Shown: positions 44,962 to 54,946, counted from the stretch's first letter. The stretch is 64,000 nt of DNA from Sphingomonas rubra (GCF_900115745.1 NZ_FOXP01000006.1:62001-126000); one strand, 5' to 3'. The notes: generated by a model from the letters alone, not told the origin. Translations and numbers: made by a program.

Positions 44962-45983
44962 CGCTGCCGGCCGTTCGCGGCAGACTGACTCCCGGCGCAC
45001 CGCTCGCCCCGCTGGTCTGGTTCAAGGCGGGGGGCGCGGCCGAGTGGCTGTTCGAGCCCGCGGACGCCGACGATTTGTCCGATCTCCTCCGCGGCCTCGA
45101 TCCGGCGGTGCCGGTGATGGCGCTTGGTCTCGGTTCCAACCTCATCGTCCGCGACGGCGGGGTGCCCGGGATCGTCGTGCGTCTCGGCAAGCCCTTCGCC
45201 AGGGTCGAGGCGCTGGACGGGACGACGCTGCGCTGCGGCGGCGGCGCGAGCGGCATCCTCGTCTCCTCGATCGCGCGCGACGCTGGGGTCGCGGGCGTCG
45301 AGTTCCTGCGCTCGATCCCCGGCACGGTCGGCGGTTTCGTGCGGATGAACGGTGGCGCCTATGGCCGCGAGGTGAAGGACGTGCTGGTGGAGTGCGACGT
45401 CGTCCTCCGCTCGGGCGAGCGACAAACATTGGCGCTGGGCGATCTCGGCTACACCTACCGGCACAGTGACCTGCCCGAGGGGGCGGTAGTCGTCTCCGCC
45501 ACCTTCCGCGGCCAGCCTGGCGAGCCCGCCGCGATCGCCGCCGAGATGGACCGCATCGCCGCCGCGCGCGAGGCGTCTCAGCCGCTGCGGTCGAAGACCG
45601 GCGGCTCGACCTTCAAGAATCCGGACGGCCACAAGGCGTGGGCGCTGGTCGACGCCGCGGGGTGCCGGGGGCTGACGAGGGGCGGCGCGCAGGTATCGGA
45701 GAAGCATACGAACTTCCTGTTGAACACGGGCGACGCGACCAGCGCGGACATCGAGGCGCTCGGCGACGACGTGCGGGACCGGGTGAGGGCGCATTCGGGC
45801 GTGAGCCTCGAATGGGAAATCCAGCGGGTGGGGGTGGCGTCGCTTCCGATCCTCCCCGCTCGCGGGGAGGGGGACCATGCGGAGCATGGTGGAGGGGCCT
45901 CTTCGCGAGCCCCACGCGACGAGGAAACGCCCCTCCGTCACCGCTACGCGGCGCCACCTCCCCGTGAACGGGGAGGATCATGA
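44958..45983 (+). CDS. murB: UDP-N-acetylenolpyruvoylglucosamine reductase, with repeat-encoded C-terminus
   Basis: A 341-residue FAD enzyme reducing UDP-GlcNAc-enolpyruvate to UDP-MurNAc. Conserved parts are WFKAGGAAEWLF, GLGSNLIVRDGGVPG, the FAD/substrate segment IPGTVGGFVRMNGGAYGREV, QPLRSKTGGSTFKNP, HTNFLLNTG and the terminal HSGVSLEWEIQRVG. The protein should end about there. Instead residues from 298 (ILPARGEGDH) to 341 are encoded by a palindromic element. It starts at GTG 44958 inside the stop of the small upstream gene. Confidence 0.94.
   Translation: MTLPAVRGRLTPGAPLAPLVWFKAGGAAEWLFEPADADDLSDLLRGLDPAVPVMALGLGSNLIVRDGGVPGIVVRLGKPFARVEALDGTTLRCGGGASGILVSSIARDAGVAGVEFLRSIPGTVGGFVRMNGGAYGREVKDVLVECDVVLRSGERQTLALGDLGYTYRHSDLPEGAVVVSATFRGQPGEPAAIAAEMDRIAAAREASQPLRSKTGGSTFKNPDGHKAWALVDAAGCRGLTRGGAQVSEKHTNFLLNTGDATSADIEALGDDVRDRVRAHSGVSLEWEIQRVGVASLPILPARGEGDHAEHGGGASSRAPRDEETPLRHRYAAPPPRERGGS
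45849..45978. repeat. Palindromic element at the 3' end of murB (family C, copy 2)
   Basis: Outer ends ATCCTCCCC / GGGGAGGAT. Left hairpin CCTCCCCGC-tc-GCGGGGAGG, then GGGACCATG...CATGGTGGAGGGGC paired with GCCCCTCCG, and right hairpin CCTCCCCG-tgaa-CGGGGAGG. Same architecture as the murD element. It is read as the MurB tail; the TGA stop is three bases beyond. Confidence 0.9.
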
Positions 45984-45994
45984 CCCACCTCCGT

Positions 45995-46079
45995 CGTCAT
46001 GCCGGGCTCGTCCCGGCATCCAGAGCCGCGAACGATGGCGCTGCTTGGTCCTGGACACCGGGACTAGCCCGGTGTGACG
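45995..46079. repeat. Composite palindromic repeat, family D, copy 6
   Basis: CGTCATGCCGGGCTCGTCCC on the left and CACCGGGACTAGCCCGGTG on the right, between murB and ddl and only 16 bp after the murB element. Confidence 0.9.
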
Positions 46080-46122
46080 AAGGTCGCAGCGATGATGCGC
46101 CTCATTTGCCGGATCGATCCTT

Positions 46123-47082
46123 ATGACCACCCCCCTCCACATCGTCGTCCTGATGGGCGGCTGGTCGGCCGAGCGGCCGGTATCGCTGCAATCCGGCGCG
46201 GGCATCGCTGATGCGCTGGAGTCGCTCGGCCACCGCGTCACCCGCATCGACATGGGGCGCGACGTGGCCGCGCGGCTGGCGGAGGCGACGCCCGACCTCG
46301 TCTTCAATGCGCTGCACGGCTCGCCGGGGGAGGACGGCACCGTGCAGGGCATGATGGACCTGATGGGCCTGCGCTACACCCATTCCGGCCTCGCCACCTC
46401 GGTGATCGCGATCGACAAGGTGCTGACCAAGCAGGCGCTGGTGCCGCACGGCATCCCCATGCCGGGCGGCCGCATCGTCAAGTCGGCCGACATCCACGCG
46501 GCGGACCCGCTGTCGCGGCCGTACGTCCTCAAGCCCGTCAACGAGGGCTCGTCGGTCGGCGTCGCCATCGTCACCGACGCCGATGGACCTGGGGGTAACT
46601 ACGGCAATCCGATATCGCCCGATGCTCAGGGCCCGTGGCAGGAGTTCGACGAACTGCTGGCCGAGCCCTATATCCGCGGGCGCGAGCTGACCGCCGCCGT
46701 GCTGGGCGACCGGGCGCTGGGCGTCACCGAGCTGATCCCCAAGAACGGGTGGTACGATTTCAACGCCAAATATACCGACGGGCTGACCACCCATGTCTGC
46801 CCCGCGCAGATCCCCGACGAGATCGCGGAGGCATGCCGTTCGCTGGCACTGGAGGCGCATCGCCTGCTCGGCTGTCGCGGCGCCAGCCGCTCCGACTTCC
46901 GCTGGGACGACGAGCGCGGCGTCGACGGGCTGTTCCTGCTGGAGGTCAACACCCAGCCGGGCATGACGCCGCTCAGCCTGGTTCCCGAACAGGCTCGCCA
47001 TATCGGCATGAGCTACGCCGAGCTGGTCCAGGCGATCGTCGACGAGGCGCTGAAGGACCATCCGCGGGACCCTGTTCCGTGA
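46123..47082 (+). CDS. ddl: D-alanine-D-alanine ligase
   Basis: A 319-residue ATP-grasp enzyme making the D-Ala-D-Ala dipeptide used by MurF. Signatures are VLMGGWSAERPVSLQSG, FNALHGSPGEDGTVQGMMDLMGLRYTHSG, KPVNEGSSVGVAIV, GCRGASRSDFRWDD and the metal-binding EVNTQPGMTPLSLVPEQA. ATG 46123 follows two repeat elements, so this gene may have its own translation start free of coupling to murB. It overlaps ftsQ by GTGA. Confidence 0.96.
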   Translation: MTTPLHIVVLMGGWSAERPVSLQSGAGIADALESLGHRVTRIDMGRDVAARLAEATPDLVFNALHGSPGEDGTVQGMMDLMGLRYTHSGLATSVIAIDKVLTKQALVPHGIPMPGGRIVKSADIHAADPLSRPYVLKPVNEGSSVGVAIVTDADGPGGNYGNPISPDAQGPWQEFDELLAEPYIRGRELTAAVLGDRALGVTELIPKNGWYDFNAKYTDGLTTHVCPAQIPDEIAEACRSLALEAHRLLGCRGASRSDFRWDDERGVDGLFLLEVNTQPGMTPLSLVPEQARHIGMSYAELVQAIVDEALKDHPRDPVP

Positions 47083-48035
47083 GCCGCACGATCAAGCGCG
47101 GCGCCGCGCCGCAGCGGCCCTCGCCGCGGCGCAAGCAGCCGGTCCGCAAGGTGTCGGTTCTCGACCGCGTCGTGCAGTGCCTGCCGGTCAGCGAGGCGGT
47201 GCTGAAGCGCACCGTGACCTGGACGATGACGGGCGCCGCCGGCGCCGTGGTGCTGGCCGGGCTGATGTGGCTGGGCGTGCCCGGCATGGTCGGCGCGGCG
47301 CTCGCCGAGACGGCCGGGCAGGCGGGGCTGCGGGTGGAGCAGATCGAGATCACGGGGCTGAAGCGGATGGACCGCATGTCGGTCTACGCCGTCGCGCTGG
47401 AGGACAAGCAGAACGAGACGTCGATGATGGCGGTCGACCTGGACGGCATTCGCCAGCGGCTGCTCCGCTACGGTTGGATCGCCGACGCGCACGTGTCGCG
47501 CCGGTTGCCCGACACGCTGCTGATCGACATCGTCGAGCGCACGCCCGCCGCCGTGTGGCAGGATCGTGGGCAATTGACGCTGATCGATGCCGACGGCGTG
47601 CTGCTGGAGGCAGTGCGACCGGACGCGATCCCCGACCTGCCGCTGGTCATCGGCCCCGGCGCCGACCGGCAGGAGGCGTCCTATCAGGCGCTGCTGAATG
47701 CCGCTCCGGCGCTCAAACCCCGCGTGCGCGCCGCCACCTGGGTCGGCAATCGTCGCTGGGATCTGACGTTCGAGAGCGGCGAGGTACTGGCCCTGCCGGA
47801 GGAGGGGGCGGCCAAGGCGCTGGTCACCTTCGCCGAGCTGGACGGGCAGCGGCCGCTGCTCGGCCGCGGCTGGCTGCGGTTCGACATGCGCGATCCGTCG
47901 AAGCTGGTTGCAAGAAAACCGGGGATGAATCAAAATCATGCCCTGGCCGATCCGGCGTTGACGGGCGCACCCGATCCCGCCGAGAGCGGCGCGACGGCAG
48001 GCGAGGCAAACGCCGCGGGGGCGGCTGAGGGGTAG
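47079..48035 (+). CDS. ftsQ: Cell division protein FtsQ
   Basis: A 318-residue bitopic divisome protein. It has a basic cytoplasmic start, a helix at about 48-70, the POTRA domain (LRVEQIEITGLKRMDRMSVYAVAL) and the beta domain with YGWIADAHVSRRLPDTLLIDIVERTPAAVW and LPLVIGPGAD. It bridges FtsL/FtsB and the FtsI/FtsW synthase in the septum. The C-terminal 35 residues are low-complexity Ala/Gly/Pro. GTG 47079 overlaps the ddl stop; ftsA follows after 3 bp. Confidence 0.94.
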   Translation: MSRTIKRGAAPQRPSPRRKQPVRKVSVLDRVVQCLPVSEAVLKRTVTWTMTGAAGAVVLAGLMWLGVPGMVGAALAETAGQAGLRVEQIEITGLKRMDRMSVYAVALEDKQNETSMMAVDLDGIRQRLLRYGWIADAHVSRRLPDTLLIDIVERTPAAVWQDRGQLTLIDADGVLLEAVRPDAIPDLPLVIGPGADRQEASYQALLNAAPALKPRVRAATWVGNRRWDLTFESGEVLALPEEGAAKALVTFAELDGQRPLLGRGWLRFDMRDPSKLVARKPGMNQNHALADPALTGAPDPAESGATAGEANAAGAAEG

Positions 48036-48038
48036 GGC

Positions 48039-49301
48039 ATGGCCAAGGCGGCACCGGAAGGTCTCATCACCGCGCTCGACATCGGGTCGTCCAAGGTGTC
48101 GGCGATGATCGCGCAGAAGGGCGACGGCGGCGAGCTGGTCGTGCTCGGCACTGGCCAGCGCGAGAGCCGCGGCGTCAAGCGCGGCTATATCGCCGACATG
48201 ACCGCGACCGAGGCGGCGGTGCGCGAGGCGGTGGAACAGGCGGAACGGATCGCCGGCCTGAACATCGAGAATGTGTGGGTCGGCTTCTCCGCCGGCGGCC
48301 TGGTCAGCGACGTCGCGGAGGTGGAGCTGGAACTGGGCGGCCACCGGGTCGAGCAGCAGGACATCGATGCGCTCCTCCACGCCGGTCGCCAGTCGATCGA
48401 CCCGCAGGGGCGCATGGTGCTGCACGCGCAGCCCGCGCTCTATACGCTGGACGGACTGACCGGGGTCAAGAAGCCGCTCGGCCTTCACGCCGACCGGCTG
48501 GGCGTCCACATCCACGTCGTCGCCGCCGACGGGTCGCCCGTCCGCAACCTCGACCTGTGCGTCCGTTCGGCGCATCTGGAGGTGAAGTCGATCATCGCCT
48601 CGCCGGTCGCCACCGGCCTCGCCTGTTTGAGCGACGAGGAGCGCGAGCTGGGCGTGGCGCTGGTGGAGCTGGGCGCGGGGATCACCAACGTGTCGCTGTT
48701 CGCGGGCGGGATGCTGGTCGGACTCCACTCGATCGCGATGGGCGCGGCCGACATCACCGACGACATCGCCTCGGCCTTCGGCACCCGCCGCCAGCAGGCC
48801 GAGCGGATGAAATGTTTCCACGGCTCCGCCAACGCATCCCCTCGCGACAATCACGACATGATCCCGGTGACCCCGGTGGGCGCGGAGGACGACGTGCACG
48901 GCGGCACGCAGATCACCAAGGCGCAGCTGATCGGCGTCGTCCGCCAGCGGCTGGAGCACCAGATGGGCGAGATCAGGAAAGCGCTCGCCGCCCTGAAGTT
49001 CGAGGGGCCGGTCGGCCGCCAGGTCGTGCTCACCGGCGGCGGCGCGGAGCTGAAGGGCATCGCCGACTATGCGCAGCAGGCGCTCGGCCGGTCGGTCCGG
49101 CTCGGTCGGCCGCGCGGGCTGACCGGCCTGCCGGAGGCGCATGCCGGCCCCGCCTTCGCGACGCTGGCAGGGCTCGCTTACTATGCCGCGTCCGATCCGG
49201 TCGATCTGCGCAGCGTCGCCGGCCCCGCGCAGACGGTGCATCGGCCGAGCGGCATGGGCATCTTCCGCAAGCTGATCCAGGCGGCACGGGCGAACTACTG
49301 A
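48039..49301 (+). CDS. ftsA: Cell division protein FtsA
   Basis: A 420-residue actin-like ATPase that tethers FtsZ to the membrane. The phosphate loop is TALDIGSSKVSAMIAQ, the SHS2/1C region includes SAGGLVSDVAEVELEL, and the second phosphate motif is VALVELGAGITNVSLFAGG; adenosine contact is in VLTGGGAELKGIADYA. The C-terminal IFRKLIQAARANY fits the amphipathic membrane-targeting helix. It is separated from ftsZ by 136 bp, the only sizeable gap late in the cluster. Confidence 0.97.
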   Translation: MAKAAPEGLITALDIGSSKVSAMIAQKGDGGELVVLGTGQRESRGVKRGYIADMTATEAAVREAVEQAERIAGLNIENVWVGFSAGGLVSDVAEVELELGGHRVEQQDIDALLHAGRQSIDPQGRMVLHAQPALYTLDGLTGVKKPLGLHADRLGVHIHVVAADGSPVRNLDLCVRSAHLEVKSIIASPVATGLACLSDEERELGVALVELGAGITNVSLFAGGMLVGLHSIAMGAADITDDIASAFGTRRQQAERMKCFHGSANASPRDNHDMIPVTPVGAEDDVHGGTQITKAQLIGVVRQRLEHQMGEIRKALAALKFEGPVGRQVVLTGGGAELKGIADYAQQALGRSVRLGRPRGLTGLPEAHAGPAFATLAGLAYYAASDPVDLRSVAGPAQTVHRPSGMGIFRKLIQAARANY

Positions 49302-49437
49302 GTGCGGCCTATACTGGGGCGATGCTTTTGCAGGGGCGGCGCTTTTGTAGTGGCGGCGCGGCGATGCGGATGTAAAAGGGTTAATCAGGGGTCCGGTCGG
49401 CGCGTTTCCCGATCGGTGACGGCGGAGTGAAGTGGCG

Positions 49438-50910
49438 ATGAGCATCGAATTTATGGCGCCCGAGGTGGACGAGCTGACTCCGCGGATCGCGGTGATCGGC
49501 GTCGGCGGCGCGGGCGGCAACGCGATCGCGAACATGATGCGCGCGGACGTGCAGGGCGTGGACTTCCTGGTCGCCAACACCGACGCGCAGGCGCTGAAAC
49601 AGTCGACGGCGCCGCGCCGCGTGCAGCTCGGCACCAAGATCACGCAGGGCCTGGGCGCGGGTGCCCGTCCCGAGATCGGCCGCGCCGCCGCCGAGGAGAC
49701 GATCGACGACCTCGCCAAGATGCTGGAGGGCGCGCACATGGTGTTCATCGCCGCCGGCATGGGCGGCGGCACCGGCACCGGCGCGGCCCCCGTCATCGCC
49801 AAGGCGGCGCGCGACATGGGCATCCTGACCGTCGGCGTCGTTACCAAGCCGTTCAGTTTCGAAGGCAACCGCCGCTCCAAGGCCGCCGACCAGGGCATCG
49901 AGGAGCTGCAGAAGTACGTCGACACGCTGATCGTCATTCCGAACCAGAACCTGTTCCTGATCGCCAACGCGAACACCACCTTCAAGGAGGCGTTCTCGAT
50001 GGCGGACGAGGTGCTGCAGCAGGGCGTGCGCGGCATCACCGACCTGATGGTCATGCCCGGCCTCATCAATCTCGACTTCGCCGACGTCCGCTCGGTGATG
50101 CAGGAGATGGGCAAGGCGATGATGGGCACGGGCGAGGCGTCCGGCGACAACCGCGCGCTGGAGGCGGCGCAGAAGGCGATCGCCAATCCGCTGCTCGACG
50201 GCGTGTCGATGCAGGGGGCCAAAGGCGTCATCATCTCGATCACTGGCGGCGACGACATGCGCCTGCTGGAGGTGGACGAGGCGGCGAACCACATCCGCGA
50301 TCTCGTCGATCCGGACGCCAACATCATCTGGGGCTCGGCGTTCAACCCCGATCTGGAGGGCCGCATCCGCGTGTCGGTGGTCGCCACCGGCATCGAGGCG
50401 GTGGAGCGCGCGCCCGAGCCGGTGAAGGCGCAGGCCGAGCCCGCGCGCTCGTTCAGCTTCGCCGGCGCGCGCCGCGAGGAGCCCGCCGCTCACCGCGCAG
50501 CCGAGCCGACGCCCGCCGCGCCGCCGCCCGCGCCCGTGCCGGCACCCGCGGCCGAGGTCGCGCCGCCGGTATCCGCGCCCGCGCCCATCCCGCAGGCGCA
50601 GGAGGATGAACTGGTTCTCGGCGCCGAGGCGGTGGTGCCGCCGCCTGCGCCTACCCCCGTACCCGCCCCGGCACCGGTGGCCGCGCCGACGCCCGCCGCC
50701 GACGAGGGCGGATCGCGCCGCCGCTGGCTCGCCCCCGGTACGGAGGCCGCGACGCCCGAACCCGCCGCGGCACCGCGCGTCAAGCTGGGCGGCACGCTGT
50801 TCGAGCGGATGTCCAACGCCGCGCGCGGTGCCCCGCGCGACGACGATGCGGCGAACACCGCCGAGCCGCTCGACATCCCCCGCTTCCTGCACCGCCAGAA
50901 CAATCAGTGA
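49438..50910 (+). CDS. ftsZ: Cell division tubulin homologue FtsZ
   Basis: A 490-residue GTPase forming the Z ring. [18 protein letters not shown], the tubulin signature [14 protein letters not shown], the T7-loop region [17 protein letters not shown] and [12 protein letters not shown] are present. A long Pro/Ala-rich linker covers roughly residues 335-470, and the terminal [13 protein letters not shown] is the conserved FtsA/ZipA-binding peptide followed by a short variable end. ATG 49438 gives [17 protein letters not shown] and is preferred to GTG 49432. It closes the dcw cluster; lpxC does not follow. Confidence 0.97.
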   Translation: MSIEFMAPEVDELTPRIAVIGVGGAGGNAIANMMRADVQGVDFLVANTDAQALKQSTAPRRVQLGTKITQGLGAGARPEIGRAAAEETIDDLAKMLEGAHMVFIAAGMGGGTGTGAAPVIAKAARDMGILTVGVVTKPFSFEGNRRSKAADQGIEELQKYVDTLIVIPNQNLFLIANANTTFKEAFSMADEVLQQGVRGITDLMVMPGLINLDFADVRSVMQEMGKAMMGTGEASGDNRALEAAQKAIANPLLDGVSMQGAKGVIISITGGDDMRLLEVDEAANHIRDLVDPDANIIWGSAFNPDLEGRIRVSVVATGIEAVERAPEPVKAQAEPARSFSFAGARREEPAAHRAAEPTPAAPPPAPVPAPAAEVAPPVSAPAPIPQAQEDELVLGAEAVVPPPAPTPVPAPAPVAAPTPAADEGGSRRRWLAPGTEAATPEPAAAPRVKLGGTLFERMSNAARGAPRDDDAANTAEPLDIPRFLHRQNNQ

Positions 50911-50973
50911 GGACGTGATCCGCTTCTGACCTGACCTTACGTGGGTCGAAGCGGAACCTATGCGGAAGCTCTC

Positions 50974-51053
50974 CGTCATGTCGGACTTGTTCCGGCATCC
51001 ACCGCGCCGCGAACGAACGGTTGTCTGATCTGGAGGCGCGGTGGACCCCGGCA
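50974..51053. repeat. Composite palindromic repeat, family D, copy 7 (decayed)
   Basis: The left half CGTCATGTCGGACTTGTTCC is recognisable; the right half stops at GTGGACCCCGGCAG where repeat B copy 2 begins, which suggests that B inserted into D. Confidence 0.7.
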
Positions 51054-51235
51054 GTAGAGCACGATGACATCCACCTGACCCGTTCGTGGCTGAGCCCTTC
51101 GACAAGCTGAGGATAAACTTCGGCGCATGGCGCCGAAGTCGAAGCACAGGCCGCGCACGGTTCACCTGGGGCCTGCCCTTCGACGTCGCTCAGGGCGAAC
51201 GGTGCTGGGTCCAAGCTAACGTCATCATCCTCTAG
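51054..51235. repeat. Family B repeat, copy 2 (inverted relative to copy 1)
   Basis: Reverse complement matches 30964-31132, including CTTCGGCGCCATGCGCCGAAG and GGCAGGCCCCAGGTGAACCG. One end is CGTCATCATCCTCTAG. Together with copy 1 it brackets the dcw cluster. Confidence 0.9.
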
Positions 51236-51299
51236 GCAGGGGTGACGGGAGAGTGGACGGCGAACGTTGGCGAGCGGCACTGGCCTTCGTCGTTCGTCT

Positions 51300-51434
51300 C
51301 TATTTCAGCAATTCGGGGTCGAGAGCCCGCATGGAGAGAGGCTGGCCGCGGGCGATGGCGTCCCGTTCCGCCGCCGCGCCGAACTCGACGTGCGCCAGGC
51401 CAGACGAGCCGACAAAGTTGGGGCGACGCCGCAT
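51300..51434 (-). CDS. Possible small protein or gene remnant, unknown
   Basis: A 44-codon frame starting MRRRPNFVGSSGLAHVEF and ending SMRALDPELLK. GGGGATCAAC precedes the ATG, a plausible ribosome-binding site. The composition looks protein-like, but no family is recognised and it could be the leftover 3' end of a lost gene. Listed as a weak candidate. Confidence 0.2.
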   Translation of the reverse strand: MRRRPNFVGSSGLAHVEFGAAAERDAIARGQPLSMRALDPELLK

Positions 51435-51566
51435 GTTGATCCCCGCCAAGCTTCCAGCGTCGATCGATGACACTCCCTTTCGTCGCCTCAAGAGCCCGCT
51501 TCGTCGCTGCGCTGCGCCCACGGCGTTGCCGCGACGGCCCGGCTGGGGTGTAGGTTTGGGACGCTC

Positions 51567-53648
51567 ATGATCCGCCATCATTCCCTGATCGCCGCCCTCC
51601 TCGCCGCGACGTGCCTGCCTGTCGGCCTCGTCGCACAGGAGGTGGTCCAGCCGCTCGGCCAGACCGACGCCGACCTCCTCGCCGCGCAGATGCGGCTGCT
51701 CGCCTCCGACCCGCGCAACATCGTCGCGCTGACCACCGCGGGCGAGTTGTCGCTCCGCCTGGGCGACCTGTCCGGCGCCGCCGCGCTGTTCGCGCGCGCC
51801 GACAAGGTCGATCCCCGCAGCGGCCGGGTGAAGGCGGGCATGGGATCGATCCTGGTGCGATCCGAGCGGCCGGGCGAGGCGCTGCGCTTCTTCGGTCAGG
51901 CCGAGAGCCTGGGCTGGCCGGTCGCGCGCTACGCCGCCGACCGTGGCCTCGCGCTCGATCTCGTCGGCCAGCAGGAGCGTGCCCACCGCGATTATCGCCT
52001 GGCGCTCCAGAACGGCGCCGACGACGAAACCGCGCGCCGCTACGCCCTGTCGCTCGGCATCGCCGGCAAGCAGGCGCAGGCGCTGGAACAGCTCGATCCG
52101 CTGGTCCGCCGTCAGGACCGCGCGGCCTGGCGCGCGCGTGCCTTCGTCATGGCGATGAACGGTGACACCGAGGGCGCCTCCAAGATCGCGACGACGATGA
52201 TGCCCGCCGGCATGGCGCAGGGGCTCGGCGCCTTTTTCCGCCGCCTGCCGACGCTGCCCGCGGTCGACCGCGCCTTTGCGGTGCATTTCGGCGAGATCAC
52301 CGCGACCCCCGCGCGCCTCGCCGACGCGCGCTTCATCCCGACCTTTGCGCCGCTGCCGGCGGAGGTCGCGACGCCGCCGGTGCAGGTCGCCGCCGTGGTC
52401 GACCAGAACCGCGGCCGTCGCACGCGCCGCGATCGGACGGCGCGCCCGACCGCCTCGCCCGTCGCGACCACGGCCGTCCAGTCCGCCGCTGCCGCGCCTC
52501 GGTCGGTCGCGAGCCAGCCGGTCCCCTCCGCGAGCGTCGCGGCGATGCGCGAATCGAACGTCCGCGTCGGATCGTCCGCGTCCACCCAGCGCCCGGTCGT
52601 GGTCGCCGCCGCTCGCCCGGTCCAGTCCGCACCGGTGGCCGTCACGCCGGCGCCGAGCACGCCCGTGCAGACCGCCGCGATCTCGCCGGCGCGACCCGCC
52701 GCGCCCGTGTCGACCGCGACCGTCACGCCGCCGGCTACGGTGGTGCCCGCCCCGAGGGTCGCCACGCCGTCGACGCCCCCGACGGCCGTCGCCGCCGCGA
52801 CCGTCGCACCGACCCCGGCGCCCGCGATCGTCGCGACGACTGCTCCCGTTGCCCCGGTCCCGACGCAGGCGGCGACGGAGCGGGCCGACTCGGTCCTGGC
52901 GCGCATCGTTGCCAGCCTCTCCATCCCGGCGTCCGAACTCGGCGTCGCACCGGTACGCCCCGATCCGGGGCCGGTCGCGATCCCCGCGGCGGTCGAGCGC
53001 GTCGCGCCGAGCCCCGCCGGCGCGCGCGTGGTCGCCGAGGCGTCCGCCAAGGAGGGCCGCGACGCCGCGCTTCGCCGCACCGTCGCCGGCCGCCTCACCG
53101 GCGACCCGCAGGCCGACGAGCCGACGCCCGCCACCGGCCGCCGCGCGCGACGTGGCGCGGCCGAGCCCGTCGCGGTGGCCGCCGCCGATACCGCATCGCG
53201 CACCGCGCGCGGTCGCCGTGGCACCACCGCCGCGGCGGACCCGCCGCTCACCCCGGCGCAGCGCCGCGCCGCCGAGCGCAAGGCCGCCGCCGACAAGAAG
53301 GCCGCCGCGGAGAAGAAGGAACTCGCCGACAAGGCGGCTGCCGAGAAGAAGGCGGCGCGCAGCAACCCGGCGCGTATCTGGGTTCAGGTCGCCGGCGGCG
53401 CCAACGAGGCGGGGCTGGACGCCGCCTGGCAGCTGATGCGCAGCCGGGCGCCCTCGCTCAAGAAGCGGACCGGCTACACCACGCCGCTGCGCGCCACCAA
53501 TCGCGTGCTGACCGGCCCGTTCAAGACCGACGCGGAGGCGCGCACCTTCGTCAACCAGTTGCGCAAGGAAGGCGTCGGCTCGTTCGCCTTCACCAGCGAG
53601 GCGGGGCAGAAGGTGGAACGGCTGGACGCGCCGAACACCGGCAAGTGA
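51567..53648 (+). CDS. SPOR-domain periplasmic protein with TPR-like repeats
   Basis: A 693-residue exported protein. The signal peptide is residues 1-23 ([19 protein letters not shown]). TPR-like helices follow (about 30-230: [29 protein letters not shown]). A very long Ala/Pro/Thr/Val-rich linker (about 240-560) and a Lys/Ala-rich stretch ([21 protein letters not shown]) lead to a C-terminal SPOR domain (about 602-688: [21 protein letters not shown]). SPOR domains bind denuded septal glycan, so this is probably a division-site protein, in keeping with its place beside ftsZ. It overlaps dgt by GTGA. Confidence 0.88.
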   Translation: MIRHHSLIAALLAATCLPVGLVAQEVVQPLGQTDADLLAAQMRLLASDPRNIVALTTAGELSLRLGDLSGAAALFARADKVDPRSGRVKAGMGSILVRSERPGEALRFFGQAESLGWPVARYAADRGLALDLVGQQERAHRDYRLALQNGADDETARRYALSLGIAGKQAQALEQLDPLVRRQDRAAWRARAFVMAMNGDTEGASKIATTMMPAGMAQGLGAFFRRLPTLPAVDRAFAVHFGEITATPARLADARFIPTFAPLPAEVATPPVQVAAVVDQNRGRRTRRDRTARPTASPVATTAVQSAAAAPRSVASQPVPSASVAAMRESNVRVGSSASTQRPVVVAAARPVQSAPVAVTPAPSTPVQTAAISPARPAAPVSTATVTPPATVVPAPRVATPSTPPTAVAAATVAPTPAPAIVATTAPVAPVPTQAATERADSVLARIVASLSIPASELGVAPVRPDPGPVAIPAAVERVAPSPAGARVVAEASAKEGRDAALRRTVAGRLTGDPQADEPTPATGRRARRGAAEPVAVAAADTASRTARGRRGTTAAADPPLTPAQRRAAERKAAADKKAAAEKKELADKAAAEKKAARSNPARIWVQVAGGANEAGLDAAWQLMRSRAPSLKKRTGYTTPLRATNRVLTGPFKTDAEARTFVNQLRKEGVGSFAFTSEAGQKVERLDAPNTGK

Positions 53649-54802
53649 CCGCATCCTACGCCGCCGACCCGGCCGCCAGCCGAGGTCGGCTCCACCCGGA
53701 GGAACGCGAGCTGCGCGGACCCCGCGACGCGTTCCAGCGCGACCGCGACCGGATCATCCACTCGATCAGCTTCCGACGGCTGCGCCACAAGACGCAGGTG
53801 TTCATGGCGCCCGACGGCGACCATTTCCGCGTCCGCCTGACCCACAGTATCGAAGTCGCGCAGATCGGCCGGGCCATCGCCCGCGCGCTCGGCCTCAACG
53901 AGGATCTGACGGAGGCGCTGTGCCTCGCCCACGACATCGGCCACCCGCCCTTCGGCCACGCCGGCGAGGACGCGCTCAAGGCGGCGATGGCGGGGGCGGG
54001 GGGCTTCGACCATAACGGCCACACGCTGCGCGTGCTGACCGACCTCGAACGCCCCTATCCGCGCTGGGACGGGCTCAACCTGACCTGGGAGACGCTGGAG
54101 GGGCTGGCCAAGCACAACGGCCCGGTCCGCCATCCCGGCTGGGCGCTGGCGGAGGTCGATGCACGACAGCCGCTCGACCTTGCGGGTTGGTCGAGCCTGG
54201 AGGCGCAAGTCGCGGCGATCGCGGACGATATCGCCTATGACAACCACGATATCGACGACGGCCTGCGCGCGGGCCTGCTGACGCTCGACCAGCTGCTGTC
54301 GGTGCCGCTGGTGGCGCGGACCTGGGCGGCGGTGGAGGCGCGCTACCCCGGCGTGGCGCGCGACCGCCTCGCCCGCGAACTCGTCCGCAGCCAGATCGGC
54401 GTCATGGTCAACGACCTGATCGCCGAGACGCGCGCGCGCATCGCCGTGAGCGGGATCGGGACGGCAGCCGACGTGCGCGCCGCCGGTCGCGCGCTGGTCG
54501 GCTTCTCGGACGGTTTGCGCGTCGAGGAACGCGACCTGAAACGCTTCATGTACGCCAACCTCTACCATCACCCCGTCCAGCTCGCCGCAGCGGCCGCGGC
54601 CGACGGCGTCGTCTCCGGCCTGTTCGCCGCCTTTCGCGACGATCCCGCCGCGCTGCCCGACGAGTGGCGCGAGCGGCTGCCCGCCGACGAACCATGGCGC
54701 AGCCGTCACGTCGCCGACTTCATAGCCGGGATGACGGACCGGTACGCGGTGACGCAGTACCGCCGCGTCGTCGGGCCGGTGGAGCTGCCCGAGGGATTCT
54801 GA
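53645..54802 (+). CDS. dgt: dGTP triphosphohydrolase-like HD protein
   Basis: A 385-residue HD-domain nucleotidase that splits dNTPs to nucleoside and triphosphate. [29 protein letters not shown] gives the first metal histidine, [18 protein letters not shown] near residue 95 the HD pair, and [16 protein letters not shown] the later aspartate. It belongs to the Dgt-like subgroup common in alphaproteobacteria (about 380-400 residues). It starts at GTG 53645 inside the SPOR gene's stop codon, so the two are co-translated although their roles seem unrelated. Confidence 0.93.
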   Translation: MTASYAADPAASRGRLHPEERELRGPRDAFQRDRDRIIHSISFRRLRHKTQVFMAPDGDHFRVRLTHSIEVAQIGRAIARALGLNEDLTEALCLAHDIGHPPFGHAGEDALKAAMAGAGGFDHNGHTLRVLTDLERPYPRWDGLNLTWETLEGLAKHNGPVRHPGWALAEVDARQPLDLAGWSSLEAQVAAIADDIAYDNHDIDDGLRAGLLTLDQLLSVPLVARTWAAVEARYPGVARDRLARELVRSQIGVMVNDLIAETRARIAVSGIGTAADVRAAGRALVGFSDGLRVEERDLKRFMYANLYHHPVQLAAAAAADGVVSGLFAAFRDDPAALPDEWRERLPADEPWRSRHVADFIAGMTDRYAVTQYRRVVGPVELPEGF

Positions 54803-54863
54803 GGAGGTACGGTCTCCCCGCACTGGTCGCCTGGGATGGTTGGACCGGTGTAGAAATCCTGCC

Positions 54864-54946
54864 GTCATGCCGGGCTTGTCCCGGCATCCAGAGCCACGAA
54901 CGCTGCACTGCTTGATCCTGGATGCCGGGACAAGCCCGGCATGACG
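54864..54946. repeat. Composite palindromic repeat, family D, copy 8
   Basis: The cleanest copy: CGTCATGCCGGGCTTGTCCC and GGGACAAGCCCGGCATGACG form a perfect 20-bp outer inverted repeat, and each half is also a hairpin. Lies after dgt. Confidence 0.95.

Larger units (their letters stand above)
50911..51566. other. Intergenic region downstream of the dcw cluster
   Basis: A 656-bp stretch. It holds a decayed family D repeat (50974-51053), repeat B copy 2 (51054-51235) and one weak minus-strand small ORF (51300-51434). No ftsZ terminator with a U-tract was found. Confidence 0.7.

Noticed and set aside
45995..46079. Family D hairpins as classical rho-independent terminators
   Set aside because: Stems are strong but no U-tract follows, and copies also occur between co-directional genes; they are better described as repeats.
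47013..50393. A very long minus-strand frame across ftsQ-ftsA-ftsZ
   Set aside because: Antisense shadow; all conserved division motifs are on the plus strand.
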